A stretch of 64,000 nt of DNA from Micromonospora sp. CP22 (GCF_009712475.1 NZ_VCJO01000006.1:1-64000), one strand, 5' to 3'. Positions 1-9,697 are shown, counted from the stretch's first letter. The notes: generated by a model not told the origin, from the sequence alone. Translations and numbers: made by a program.

Positions 1-3000
1 CCGGTGGTGCCGTTCGCGTTGGTGGGTGAGGCGGATCGGGTGTTGCTGCCCGCCGGACTCACCGACGCCTACCCGGCGTCGCAGACCCAACTCGGCATGC
101 TGGTCGAGCTGGCCACCAGCGGCGACCGCGCGGCCTACCACAGCGTCATCGCCCACCAGGTCCGCGACGGGCGGCCGTTCTCGGCCGACGCGTTGCGCGC
201 CGCCGTCGCCACGGTCATCGCCCGGCACGAGATCCTGCGTACCTCGTTCGACCTGACCGGCTACTCGGTGCCGATGCAACTCGTGCACGCCGAGGCCACC
301 GCACAGGTGACGGTGGTCGACGGCCGAGACGTCCCACCGGGCGAGCAGGTGCGCCTCTTCGAGGAGTTCGTCGCCGCCGAGCGGGCCAACCGCTTCGACC
401 TGGCCACGGCACCGCTGCTGCGGGTCGCCGCGCACCAGGACGGCCCGGAGAGCTGGTGGCTGACCTTCACCATCTGTCACGCCGTGACCGAGGGTTGGAG
501 CACCGCCCAACTGCTCGCCGAGCTGCTCGCCGCCTACGCCGAGCTGGCCGACGGACGGCAGCCGACCGAGACCGAGGCGCCGCCGGTCCGCTACGCCGAC
601 TTCATCGCCGCCGAACTGTCCTCGCTCGCCTCCGACGAGGACCGGGACTACTGGCGTACGACGATCGAGGAACACGCCCCGTTCGCCCTGCCCACCGGAT
701 GGGGTGACGTCGGCGCGCCGACGGCCATCTCGACCAGCGTCGACATCAGCGACCTGGACGAGGCCGTCGCCCGGCTGGCGTCCGAATCGGGCGTCTCGGT
801 CAAGGCGGTGCTGCACGCCGCGCACCTGAAGGTGCTCAGCCAACTCACCACCGAGGAGAGCTTCCACGCCGGGCTGGTCTGCGACGCCCGGCCGGAGATG
901 CTCGGTGCCGAGCGGGTGCACGGCATGTACCTCAACACCCTGCCGTTCGGCTACGACCGCACCGCCCGGACCTGGCGCGACCTGGTCACCGCCGTCTTCG
1001 ACCGGGAGGTCGAACTCTGGCCGCACCGGCGCTACCCGCTGGCGGAGATCCAGCGCGGCAGCGGGGAGCGCCTGCTGCGGGTGATGTTCAACTACCAGGA
1101 CTTCTCCCGGGCCACGGCGGGCGTGACCGCGACGGGCACCGAGCCGGTCGTCGTCGGCAGCGCCGGTGACGGTGCCACCGAGTTCGAGTTGTCGGTCTTC
1201 GCACACCGGAGCGCGTACCAGCTCTCCAGCCGCAGCGACGTGCTCTCCCGGGCCAACCTGGAGCGGATCGCCGGCATGTACCGGGCGGTGTTGACCGCGA
1301 TGCTCGCCGACCCGGACGCCGACGCGCAGGCGGTCTGCCTCCCCGGTGGCGAGCGGGAACGGCTGCTCGCGGTGGTCGACTCCGGCATCGAGGAGCAAGC
1401 GACCGGCACCGTCGTCGAGGCGTTCCAGGCCCGGGTGGCCGCCGCGCCCGAAGCGGTCGCGGTGGTCGCCGGCCCGACCCGACTGACGTACGCGCAGGTC
1501 AACGCGCAATCGAACCGGCTGGCCCACCACCTACGGGCGGCCGGTGCCGGTCGGGGAACGGTGGTCGGCGTCCGCCTCGACCGGAGCGTGGACCTCGTCC
1601 CCGCGCTGCTCGGTGTGATCAAGGCCGGGGCGGCGTACCTGCCGCTGGACCCGGCGCAGCCCGCCGAGCGGACCGCGTACCTGCTGGCCGACGCGGGTGC
1701 CCAGGTGGTGGTCACCAACAGTGACCACGCCGACACGTTGGACGGATACGGCGGGACGCTGGTGCTGCTCGACCGCACCGACCTCGACGGCCGACCGGAG
1801 ACCGACCCGGTGCCGGTCAACGACGCCGACGACGCGCTCTACGTCATCTACACCTCCGGGTCGACCGGCCGCCCGAAGGGTGTCTGCGTCAGCCACGCCA
1901 ACGTGCTGCGGCTGCTCGCCAGCACCCAGGAGCACTTCGCCACCGACGAGACCGACGTGGTCGCGCTGTTCCACTCGTACGCCTTCGACGTCTCGGTGTG
2001 GGAGCTGTGGGGCGCGCTGCTGCACGGTAGCCGACTCGTGGTGGTGCCCCGGGCGGTGAGCCGGTCGCCGGAGGACCTGCTCGACCTGCTGGTCGAGCAG
2101 GACGTGACCCTCCTCGCCCAGACCCCGACGGCGTTCCGTGGTCTGGTCAGGCTGGCCGCCGACGGCGACCCACGACTGCGCCGGCTCGCGTTGCGCGCGG
2201 TGGTGCTGGCCGGTGAGCGCCTCGACTTCGCCGAACTCACGCCGTGGGTCGACCGGCTCGGGCTGGCCCGGGTCGCCCTGATCAACATGTACGGCATCAC
2301 CGAGACCACGGTCTACTCCACCTATCACCGCGTCACCCGGGCCGACCTGGCCCCCGGTGTCGGTAGCCGGATCGGCCGTCCGCTGCCCGGCCTACGGATC
2401 TACGTGCTCGACCGGTACGGACAACCGGCGCCGCTCGGCGTGCCCGGCGAGATCCACCTGGCGGGGCACGGGGTGACCCGGGGATACCTGAACCAACCGG
2501 CGCTGACCGCCGAGCGGTTCCTGCCCGACCCCTACGGCCCCGCCGGTACCCGCATGTACCGCACCGGTGACCAGGGGATCCGACTGCCCGACGGCAGCGT
2601 CGAGTTCCTCGGGCGGCTGGACGACCAGGTGAAGCTGCGCGGCTACCGGATCGAGCTGGGCGAGGTGGAGTCGGCGCTGGCCGCGCTGCCGCAGGTCGCC
2701 GAGGCGGCGGTCATCCTCCGCGAGGACACCCCGGGTGACGCGCGACTGGTCGGCTACCTGGTGGCCGCGGCCGAGTCGGGCCCGACCGTCGGCGAGCTGC
2801 GTGCCGGGCTGTCCCGCAGCCTGCCGGAGTACATGATCCCGTCGACCTTCGTGACGTTGGAGCAGCTGCCCCGCAACAACAGCGGCAAGCTGGACCGGCG
2901 GGCGCTGCCCGCGCCGACGGACGACAGCCACGGCGACGGGCGCACCCCGGTCGCCCCCCGCACCGACCTGGAGGCCCGGGTCGCCGAGATCTGGGCCCGG

Positions 3001-6000
3001 GTGCTCGGTCGCTCGGTGGTGGGCGTCAAGGACGGCTTCTTCGAGCTGGGTGGCCACTCGATCAAGGCACTGGTGCTGGCCAGCGCGCTGCGGGAGGACG
3101 GCCTCGACGTCTCCGTCGCGGACATCGTCGACCTACAGACCGTCGCCCAGCTCTGCGCCGCGCTGGTCGAACGCACCGCACCGACCCGCGTCGAACCGGT
3201 ACGACCGTTCGAACTGGTGAGCGCGGCGGACCGCGCCCTGCTGCCGGATCGCCTCACCGACGCGTACCCGCTGTCCCAGGTGCAGCTCGGGATGCTGCTG
3301 GAGATGCTGGCCGACAACGGCTGGCAGCACTACCACAACGTCGTCTCCTTCCTGGTCACCGAGGACGACCCGGTGGACCTACCGGTGTTGCGTCAGGCGG
3401 TGGGCCTGGTGGTCAACCGGCACGAGGTGCTGCGCTCCTCGGTCGACCCCACCGGCTACTCGGTGCCGATGCAGCTGGTCCACGACGCGGTGCGGGTGCC
3501 GGTCGTCCTGCGTGACCTGCGCGAGATGACCGCCGACGAACGCGAGGCGGAGCTGCGTCGACTGGTCGCCGTGGAGTACGCGTCGCCGTTCGAGCCCGAC
3601 CGGCCGCCGCTGCTGCGGTTCACCGCATGCCAGGAGACCGACCGCAGTTGGCGGCTGATGTTGACGATCTGCCACGTGATCGTCGAAGGGTGGAGCCTGC
3701 ACGCACTGGTGGCGGAGATCCTCGACCGGTACCGGTCGCTGCGGGCCGGCAACGACGCCGAGCCGGAGCCGTTGCCCCGGGTACGCTTCGCCGACTTCGT
3801 CGCCGCGGAACTGCGTGCCCTGGCATCGGCGACGGATCGACAGTTCTGGCAGCAGTTGGTGGACGGGCACGCCAAGTTCACCCTGCCCACCGCGTGGCGA
3901 CCGCAGACCCCGTCGCCGACACCGACCGCGCACACCGTGCGGGTGCCGTTCGCCGACCTGGAGCCGGGACTGCGCAAGCTGGCCGCCGACGCCCGGGTCT
4001 CCCTCAAGGCGGTGCTGCACGCGGCGCACCTGACCGTGCTCAGCCAGCTCACCGACGAACCCCGGTTCTACAGCGGCCTGGTCTGTCACACCCGACCGGA
4101 CATGGTCGGCAGCGACCGCGTCTACGCCATGTCGCTGAACACGTTGCCGTTCCCGCACGACCGCGACGCCACCAGCTGGACCGATCTGGTGCGTCGGGTG
4201 CACGCCCGGGAGGTGCGGATGTGGTCACACCGGCACTTCCCGGCCCCGGCGATCCGGCCGGCGGTGCCCGGCACCCGCCTGGTCGACGTCTACTTCAGCT
4301 ACCTCGACTTCGACGAGGTGATCGGCCAGCGGGTGTCGACCGACGCCGGATACGCCGCCGCCAGCTCGGAGTTCGCCCTGGCCGTCGCCGCGGTACCCGG
4401 GCAGTTGCAGCTGAGCAGCGACAGCGACCACCTGGACCGCGCGGAGGTCGACCGGCTGGCTGCCCGGTACCGGCTCGTCCTGGAGGCCATGGTGGCCGAC
4501 CCGGACGCCGACCCGACCGTGGTGCGCCTGCCCGAGGGCGAACGACACGACGTGCTGGTCGGATGGGCCGAGGCGGCCGACGAGGACCGCTCGACGCAGC
4601 CCGGCCTGGTGCCCGACCTCGTCGAGCGACGCGTCGCCACCTCGGGTGACGCCGAGGCGGTGGACGGGTACAGCTACGCGGCCCTCGACGCGGCGGCGAA
4701 CCGGATCGCCTGGCATCTGCGGGACCGGGGTGTCGGCCCGGACCAGGTGGTCGGGGTGCTGCTCAGCCGGGGCGTGGACCTCGTCTCGACGTTGCTCGGC
4801 ATCTGGAAGGCGGGCGGGGCGTACCTGCCGATCGACCCCTCGTACCCGGCGGCCCGGGTCGCGTCCATGCTGGCCGACGCGGGCGTCACCGTCGTGGTGA
4901 CCAGCACCGACCACGCCGACCGATGCGCCACCGTGGACCGCGTCCTGCTGGACGTCGAAGCCGACACCATCGCCGCCCGCCCCCAGGAGCGACCGCCCGG
5001 CCGGATCGACCCGGACCAACTCGCATACGTGATCTTCACCTCCGGGTCGACCGGACGACCCAACGGTGTGCAGATCAGCCACGGCAGCCTCGCCGGCTAC
5101 CTGGACTGGGCGGTTCGTGAACTCGTGCACGACCGGCCGGGCGGCGCGCCACTGTTCTCTTCGGTGGCCTTCGACATGGTGGTGACCAGCATCTGGGCAC
5201 CGCTGGTCGCCGGGCAGCGACTGTGGCTGCTGCCCGCCGACGCCGGGCTGGACGAACTGGGCCCACGACTGGCCGAGGCGGGTCCGTTCAGCTTCGTCAA
5301 GTTGACCCCGAGCCATCTCGACCTGCTCGCCGGGCAGTTGACTCCCGAGCAGGCGGCGGCGCTGAGCCCGCTGCTGGTGCTCGGTGGCGAGCCGCTCACC
5401 CGGCGGACCTGCGCCCGCTGGCAGGCGCTCGCCCCAGGATCGGTGCTGCTCAACGAGTACGGCCCGACCGAGGCGACGGTGGCGGTCAGCCGCCACCCGG
5501 TCACCGCCGCGCTCACTCGGGACGTGGCACCGATCGGGCGGCCGTTGGGCCGGATGCGCACCTACGTGCTGGACGAGCGGCTGCAACCGGTGCCGGTCGG
5601 CGCGGTCGGCCAGGTCCACCTCGGCGGGCCGGGGCTGGCCCGAGGGTACGCCGGCCAGCCGGAACTCACCGCCGACCGGTTCGTGCCCGACCCGTACGGG
5701 CCGCCCGGCTCCCGGCTGTACCGCACCGGCGACCGGGGACGCTGGTTGCCCACCGGGGAACTCGACCTGCTCGGTCGGGTCGACGACCAGGTGAAGATCC
5801 GTGGACACCGGGTGGAGCCGGGGGAGATCCGCGCGGTGCTCCTCGACCATCCGGCGGTGCGGGACGCGGCGGTGACCGCCCGACCGGCACCCGGCGGCGG
5901 CAACCAACTCGTCGCGTACCACGTGGGCGACGCCGACGACCTGGCCGAGCACTGTGCCCGGCGGCTGCCCGCCGCCCTGATCCCGGCGGCCTTCGTGCCG

Positions 6001-7344
6001 GTCGACGCCATCCCGCTCAACCCCAACGGCAAGATCGACCTGCGGGCGCTCGCGGCCGTTCCGCTGCGGGCGGAGACCCGAACCGACCCGCCACAGGGGC
6101 CGACCGAGACCACCCTCGCCGGCATCTGGGCCGAGGTGCTGGGTGTGCACAGCATCGGTCGGCAGGACCGGTTCTTCGCCCTCGGCGGGCACTCCCTGCT
6201 GGTGGTGCCGGTGGTCACCGCCGCACGGCAGGCCGGTCTCCCGCTGACCCTCCGACAGGCCATGGTGGACCTCCCACTCGCCGACCTCGCCGACCTGCTC
6301 ACCCCGGCGGTACGCGCCGGTGCCACGGCGGTGACGGTGCCACGGATCGAGCCGCTGCTCGCCGAGGAGCGGGTGCCGGGCGCTTCGCTGGCCCTGCTGG
6401 TCGACGGTGAACTGGCCGAGGTCAGGGGGATCGGGCAGCGCGCGGCGGGCGACGACAGCCCGGTGACACCGGAGACCGTCTTCCAGGTGGGTTCGGTCAG
6501 CAAGGTGGTGGCCGCGATGGGTGTGCTGGTCCTGGTGGAGCGGGGAGCCCTCCAGCTCGACACGGACGTGAACGCGTACCTCAAGTCCTGGCAGCTACCC
6601 GCCGGCCGGGCGGTGAGCCTGCGGCAACTGCTCAGCCACGTCGCGGGGCTGACCTCCACCGGCAGCAGCGGACACCCCCGCGACGGTGCGGTGCCGACCC
6701 TGGCGGACCTGCTGCACGGCCGGGGCGTACCCACCGACCCGGTCGGGCTGCTCGACGCGCCCGACGCGGTGGCGGTGGAACGCAACAGCCACTTCGTCGT
6801 GGTGCAGCAGGTGATGGAGGACGTCACCGCGACGCCCTTCGCCGACCTGATGGCCGAGGTGGTATTCGAACCCCTCGGCATGACCGGCAGCAGCTTCGAC
6901 CAGCACTTCCCGGAGACGTCCGGTCGGCCGGTGGCCGTCGGACACGACGAACGGGGCGCACCGCTGCCGGGAGGCTGGCAGGTGCGGGCCGACCCGGCCG
7001 CCGCCGGGCTCTGGACCACCGCCACCGACCTGGCCCAGCTGGTCAGGAGCATCCATCTCGGGTACCGGGGCGCTGCGTCCCTGTTCAGTCGGGAGACGAC
7101 GGCCGCGCAGCTGACCACCGGCCCGGGCGGCGTCTTCGGGCTCGGCTGGATGGTGGACCACGTCGACGGACCGACCGGTACCCGGGTGGAGTTCACCCAC
7201 CGGGGCCGCACCTCCGGTTACCGGGCGCTCGTGACCGGGCGCGTCCCCGACGGATCCGGGCTGGTGCTGCTGACCAACGGCGACGCAGGCGACGGCGTGA
7301 TGTCGCGGCTGCTGTCGGACACCGCGCGTACGGAGGAGCAGTGA
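1..7344 (+). CDS. Non-ribosomal peptide synthetase, C-A-T-C-A-T plus terminal PBP/beta-lactamase-like domain (5' end outside window)
   Basis: This is the terminal bimodular part of an NRPS. The frame is open at base 1 and the first residues are already the start of a condensation domain, so the gene begins upstream. With residue 1 at base 4, the order is C1 (1-430), A1 (about 470-970; A3 motif 616-626, YTSGSTGRPKG), T1 (Ser1019 in GGHS), C2 (about 1060-1500), A2 (about 1540-2010; A3 motif 1678-1688, FTSGSTGRPNG), T2 (Ser2064), then a 370-residue serine-hydrolase fold of the beta-lactamase/PBP class. That last domain has an SxxK motif (Ser2164-Lys2167) and a C-terminal HxG-like motif (His2399). 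Both C domains read CHxxxEG instead of HHxxxDG. By alignment to GrsA, the A2 pocket reads roughly D-M-T-K-V-G-E-V-A, close to the Asn code. The A1 pocket (D-V-W-A-V-A-M-V-Y) is not assigned. The stop overlaps the next gene's ATG. Confidence 0.93.
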   Translation, partial: PVVPFALVGEADRVLLPAGLTDAYPASQTQLGMLVELATSGDRAAYHSVIAHQVRDGRPFSADALRAAVATVIARHEILRTSFDLTGYSVPMQLVHAEATAQVTVVDGRDVPPGEQVRLFEEFVAAERANRFDLATAPLLRVAAHQDGPESWWLTFTICHAVTEGWSTAQLLAELLAAYAELADGRQPTETEAPPVRYADFIAAELSSLASDEDRDYWRTTIEEHAPFALPTGWGDVGAPTAISTSVDISDLDEAVARLASESGVSVKAVLHAAHLKVLSQLTTEESFHAGLVCDARPEMLGAERVHGMYLNTLPFGYDRTARTWRDLVTAVFDREVELWPHRRYPLAEIQRGSGERLLRVMFNYQDFSRATAGVTATGTEPVVVGSAGDGATEFELSVFAHRSAYQLSSRSDVLSRANLERIAGMYRAVLTAMLADPDADAQAVCLPGGERERLLAVVDSGIEEQATGTVVEAFQARVAAAPEAVAVVAGPTRLTYAQVNAQSNRLAHHLRAAGAGRGTVVGVRLDRSVDLVPALLGVIKAGAAYLPLDPAQPAERTAYLLADAGAQVVVTNSDHADTLDGYGGTLVLLDRTDLDGRPETDPVPVNDADDALYVIYTSGSTGRPKGVCVSHANVLRLLASTQEHFATDETDVVALFHSYAFDVSVWELWGALLHGSRLVVVPRAVSRSPEDLLDLLVEQDVTLLAQTPTAFRGLVRLAADGDPRLRRLALRAVVLAGERLDFAELTPWVDRLGLARVALINMYGITETTVYSTYHRVTRADLAPGVGSRIGRPLPGLRIYVLDRYGQPAPLGVPGEIHLAGHGVTRGYLNQPALTAERFLPDPYGPAGTRMYRTGDQGIRLPDGSVEFLGRLDDQVKLRGYRIELGEVESALAALPQVAEAAVILREDTPGDARLVGYLVAAAESGPTVGELRAGLSRSLPEYMIPSTFVTLEQLPRNNSGKLDRRALPAPTDDSHGDGRTPVAPRTDLEARVAEIWARVLGRSVVGVKDGFFELGGHSIKALVLASALREDGLDVSVADIVDLQTVAQLCAALVERTAPTRVEPVRPFELVSAADRALLPDRLTDAYPLSQVQLGMLLEMLADNGWQHYHNVVSFLVTEDDPVDLPVLRQAVGLVVNRHEVLRSSVDPTGYSVPMQLVHDAVRVPVVLRDLREMTADEREAELRRLVAVEYASPFEPDRPPLLRFTACQETDRSWRLMLTICHVIVEGWSLHALVAEILDRYRSLRAGNDAEPEPLPRVRFADFVAAELRALASATDRQFWQQLVDGHAKFTLPTAWRPQTPSPTPTAHTVRVPFADLEPGLRKLAADARVSLKAVLHAAHLTVLSQLTDEPRFYSGLVCHTRPDMVGSDRVYAMSLNTLPFPHDRDATSWTDLVRRVHAREVRMWSHRHFPAPAIRPAVPGTRLVDVYFSYLDFDEVIGQRVSTDAGYAAASSEFALAVAAVPGQLQLSSDSDHLDRAEVDRLAARYRLVLEAMVADPDADPTVVRLPEGERHDVLVGWAEAADEDRSTQPGLVPDLVERRVATSGDAEAVDGYSYAALDAAANRIAWHLRDRGVGPDQVVGVLLSRGVDLVSTLLGIWKAGGAYLPIDPSYPAARVASMLADAGVTVVVTSTDHADRCATVDRVLLDVEADTIAARPQERPPGRIDPDQLAYVIFTSGSTGRPNGVQISHGSLAGYLDWAVRELVHDRPGGAPLFSSVAFDMVVTSIWAPLVAGQRLWLLPADAGLDELGPRLAEAGPFSFVKLTPSHLDLLAGQLTPEQAAALSPLLVLGGEPLTRRTCARWQALAPGSVLLNEYGPTEATVAVSRHPVTAALTRDVAPIGRPLGRMRTYVLDERLQPVPVGAVGQVHLGGPGLARGYAGQPELTADRFVPDPYGPPGSRLYRTGDRGRWLPTGELDLLGRVDDQVKIRGHRVEPGEIRAVLLDHPAVRDAAVTARPAPGGGNQLVAYHVGDADDLAEHCARRLPAALIPAAFVPVDAIPLNPNGKIDLRALAAVPLRAETRTDPPQGPTETTLAGIWAEVLGVHSIGRQDRFFALGGHSLLVVPVVTAARQAGLPLTLRQAMVDLPLADLADLLTPAVRAGATAVTVPRIEPLLAEERVPGASLALLVDGELAEVRGIGQRAAGDDSPVTPETVFQVGSVSKVVAAMGVLVLVERGALQLDTDVNAYLKSWQLPAGRAVSLRQLLSHVAGLTSTGSSGHPRDGAVPTLADLLHGRGVPTDPVGLLDAPDAVAVERNSHFVVVQQVMEDVTATPFADLMAEVVFEPLGMTGSSFDQHFPETSGRPVAVGHDERGAPLPGGWQVRADPAAAGLWTTATDLAQLVRSIHLGYRGAASLFSRETTAAQLTTGPGGVFGLGWMVDHVDGPTGTRVEFTHRGRTSGYRALVTGRVPDGSGLVLLTNGDAGDGVMSRLLSDTARTEEQ

Positions 7345-8327
7345 TGACGGCCGTGTTCAGCCCCGCCACCGCACTCGTCGACAACCCGCCGACCCGACCG
7401 GTACGGCACCTGCTGTCGATCCGGGACCTCACCGACGAGGACCTGTACTCCATCGTCGCCCGGGGAGCGGCGTTCGCCGCCGGAGAACGCGGCGGCCCAC
7501 TGGCCGGACAGGTGGTCGGGGCGTACTTCATGAAGACCTCGACCAGGACCCGGACCGCCTTCACCAGCGCGGCGTTGCGGCTCGGCGCGTCGGTGATCCA
7601 GTACGGACCGCATGATCTCCAGACGAACACCGGGGAGACCAGCGAGGACACCGGTCGGGTGCTGTCCGGCATGCTCGACGTGCTGGTGGCGCGTACCGCC
7701 GGTGATCCGGCCGAGATGCGCGCCTGGGCGGCCCAGGACCGGATGTCGGTGATCAACGCGATGAGCGCCGAGGAACATCCCACCCAGGCGATGACGGATC
7801 TGACCACGCTGCTGCGGCAGTTCGGCCGGATCGAGGGGCTTCGGCTGCTCTACGTGGGGGAGGCCAACAACACCGCGACCGCGTTGGCCCTCGCGCTCAC
7901 CCGCATCCCGGGGGTGGAGCTGGAACTGCGGACCCCACCCGGGTACGGCCTGCCCGAGCAGATCCTGGCCGACGCCACCCGGCAGGCCGCGATCAGCGGG
8001 GCGAGCATCGTCGAGCGGCACCACATGACCGACCTTCCCGGCGACCTCGACGCCATCTACACCACCCGCTGGCAGACCACGGGCACCAACAAGCCGGACC
8101 CGCACTGGCGTCGGACCTTCGCCCCGTTCCGGGTCGAGCAGGAACTCTGGCGGCGCAGCCCGAACGCGGTGTTCCTGCACGACCTGCCGGCGCACCGGGG
8201 TGAGGAGGTCACCGCGGAGGTGCTCGACGGCCCGGCGAGCATCGCCTTCACCCAGGCGGAGAACAAGCTGTACAGCGCGATGGCGGTGCTCGACTGGTGC
8301 CGACCCGCACCGCGCGGTACGACGTGA
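7344..8327 (+). CDS. Ornithine carbamoyltransferase-like enzyme of the NRPS cluster
   Basis: This 327-residue enzyme belongs to the aspartate/ornithine carbamoyltransferase family, which moves a carbamoyl group from carbamoyl phosphate to an amine. The carbamoyl-phosphate loop is clear (KTSTRTRTAF near residue 65), as is EHPTQAMTDL near residue 143 and a YVGEANNTA motif. The C-terminal HCLP motif reads HDLPAHRGEEV. The ornithine-binding SMG loop is absent, replaced by a TTRWQTTGTNKPD segment, so ornithine is unlikely to be the substrate. The ATG lies inside the NRPS stop (TGATG), and its own stop overlaps the exporter ATG the same way, so the three genes are translationally coupled. The likely role is making a ureido amino acid, or carbamoylating the peptide, in the manner of VioL-type enzymes. 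The substrate is not known. A GTG three bases upstream is an alternative start. Confidence 0.85.
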   Translation: MTAVFSPATALVDNPPTRPVRHLLSIRDLTDEDLYSIVARGAAFAAGERGGPLAGQVVGAYFMKTSTRTRTAFTSAALRLGASVIQYGPHDLQTNTGETSEDTGRVLSGMLDVLVARTAGDPAEMRAWAAQDRMSVINAMSAEEHPTQAMTDLTTLLRQFGRIEGLRLLYVGEANNTATALALALTRIPGVELELRTPPGYGLPEQILADATRQAAISGASIVERHHMTDLPGDLDAIYTTRWQTTGTNKPDPHWRRTFAPFRVEQELWRRSPNAVFLHDLPAHRGEEVTAEVLDGPASIAFTQAENKLYSAMAVLDWCRPAPRGTT

Positions 8328-9697
8328 TGAGCGCGGCCAAGGCGGCGGGCGCGCCCGCCCGCCGCCGGACGGGTCTGACCGGCAACCGCGACTTCCTGTT
8401 GCTCTGGGTCGGCTCCGGCTTCTCCGCGCTCGGTGCCCGGGCCACCTCCATCGGCTACACCCTGTTGGTCTTCTGGTCGACCGGGTCGGCCACCGCGGCG
8501 AGCCTCGTCACGTTCGCCGCGCTGCTGCCGAACCTGGTCGCCCAGCTGCCGGCCGGTGCGTTGGTGGACCGGTGGAACCGGCGGACCACGATGCTGGTCT
8601 GCGCCACCGGCCGGATCGTGGCGCTGGGCAGCGTGGCGGTGGCGGTCCTGCTCGACGCGGTGTGGTTGCCGCACCTGATGGTGGTCGCCTTCGTCGAGAC
8701 CACCCTCGGCATCTGCTACGCCCTGGCGGAACGGGCGGCGGTGTGCAGCGTGGTGCCGCGCGACGAGTTGGGCGCCGCGACAGCGGCCAACGAGTCACGG
8801 GCCCATGCCGCCAGCATTCTCGGCCAGCCGACCGGCACCGTCCTCTACTCGGTCGCCCGGTTCGCGCCGTTCCTGTTCGCCACCGCGACGCACGTGATCT
8901 CGCTGGTGACCCTGCTGTTCCTGCGGCGGGACCTCCGCGCGCCGCGTGCCCGCAGCGACACACCGTCGCGGCTGCTCGCCCAGATCAAGGAGGGCTTCGA
9001 CTTCGTCTGGGGGCAGGTGTACCTGCGTCGGGCGCTGTGTCTCTTCGCGGCCAGCAACATTCTCTTCCAGATCCTCGGGCTCGGTCTGGTGGTGCTGGTC
9101 AAGGAGCGCGGCGGGGAGCCCTCCACGGTGGGCCTGCTGCTGGTGGCCAACAGCGTCTTCGGCATGGTGGGCGCGATGACCAGCAACGCCTACCTGCGCC
9201 GCTGGGGCATCCGCCGGATGATGATCGGCATCAACGTGGCCTGGGCGGTGCTGATGCCGCTGCTGGTGGTGGCGCCCAGCCTGTTCGTGGTCGGCGTGCT
9301 CCTCGCGTTGATCAACTATGGCGCCGGGATCGGCAACGTGGCCGGCATGCTCTACCTGCTCAAGACCGCCCCCGACGAGATGCGCGGCCGGGCCGGCTCG
9401 ATCTTCACACTGCTCGCCTCGGGCGCCAACTCCGCCGGGGCGCTGCTCGCCGGCCTGCTGCTCGACCGGGCCGGCATCGAGGTGGCGTTGACGGTGGTGG
9501 GCGCGACGATGCTGGTGATCGCGGTGTTCGCGGTGCTGGCCTTCGGCACCCGTGCCGCCGCCGAGGCCGAGCGGGCCGAGGCCGAGCAGATCGAAGCCGA
9601 GCGGGCCGAGGACGAGCGGATCGAAGCCGAGCGGGCCGGGGTCGGGCCGGGCGACACCGAGCGGGCCGCCGCGCAGCGGCTGCCGACCGCGCGGTAG
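8327..9697 (+). CDS. MFS transporter, probable exporter of the peptide product
   Basis: This 456-residue membrane protein has about 12 predicted hydrophobic segments and the MFS family pattern, with a loop resembling GALVDRWNRRTTML between helices 2 and 3 (the D-R/K motif). The closest family is enterobactin/macrolide-type MFS efflux (EntS/MefA-like). The ATG overlaps the carbamoyltransferase stop (TGATG), so it belongs to the same operon, and product export or self-resistance is the natural role. The C-terminus after the last helix is odd: about 45 residues dominated by Glu, Ala and Arg, encoded by a 30-bp DNA repeat at 9569-9628 with a partial third copy. A longer GTG start at 8297 is possible but lacks an advantage over the coupled ATG. 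Confidence 0.88.
   Translation: MSAAKAAGAPARRRTGLTGNRDFLLLWVGSGFSALGARATSIGYTLLVFWSTGSATAASLVTFAALLPNLVAQLPAGALVDRWNRRTTMLVCATGRIVALGSVAVAVLLDAVWLPHLMVVAFVETTLGICYALAERAAVCSVVPRDELGAATAANESRAHAASILGQPTGTVLYSVARFAPFLFATATHVISLVTLLFLRRDLRAPRARSDTPSRLLAQIKEGFDFVWGQVYLRRALCLFAASNILFQILGLGLVVLVKERGGEPSTVGLLLVANSVFGMVGAMTSNAYLRRWGIRRMMIGINVAWAVLMPLLVVAPSLFVVGVLLALINYGAGIGNVAGMLYLLKTAPDEMRGRAGSIFTLLASGANSAGALLAGLLLDRAGIEVALTVVGATMLVIAVFAVLAFGTRAAAEAERAEAEQIEAERAEDERIEAERAGVGPGDTERAAAQRLPTAR
9569..9638 (+). repeat. 30-bp direct repeat (2.3 copies) inside the MFS gene tail
   Basis: Copies lie at 9569-9598 and 9599-9628 with a partial copy from 9629. They differ at two positions. They encode ten-residue units of the type ERAEAEQIEA, giving a highly charged, probably helical cytoplasmic tail on the exporter. 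Confidence 0.8.

Noticed and set aside
4225..6192. 655-codon minus-strand frame
   Set aside because: Antisense to the second NRPS module, no recognisable protein features.
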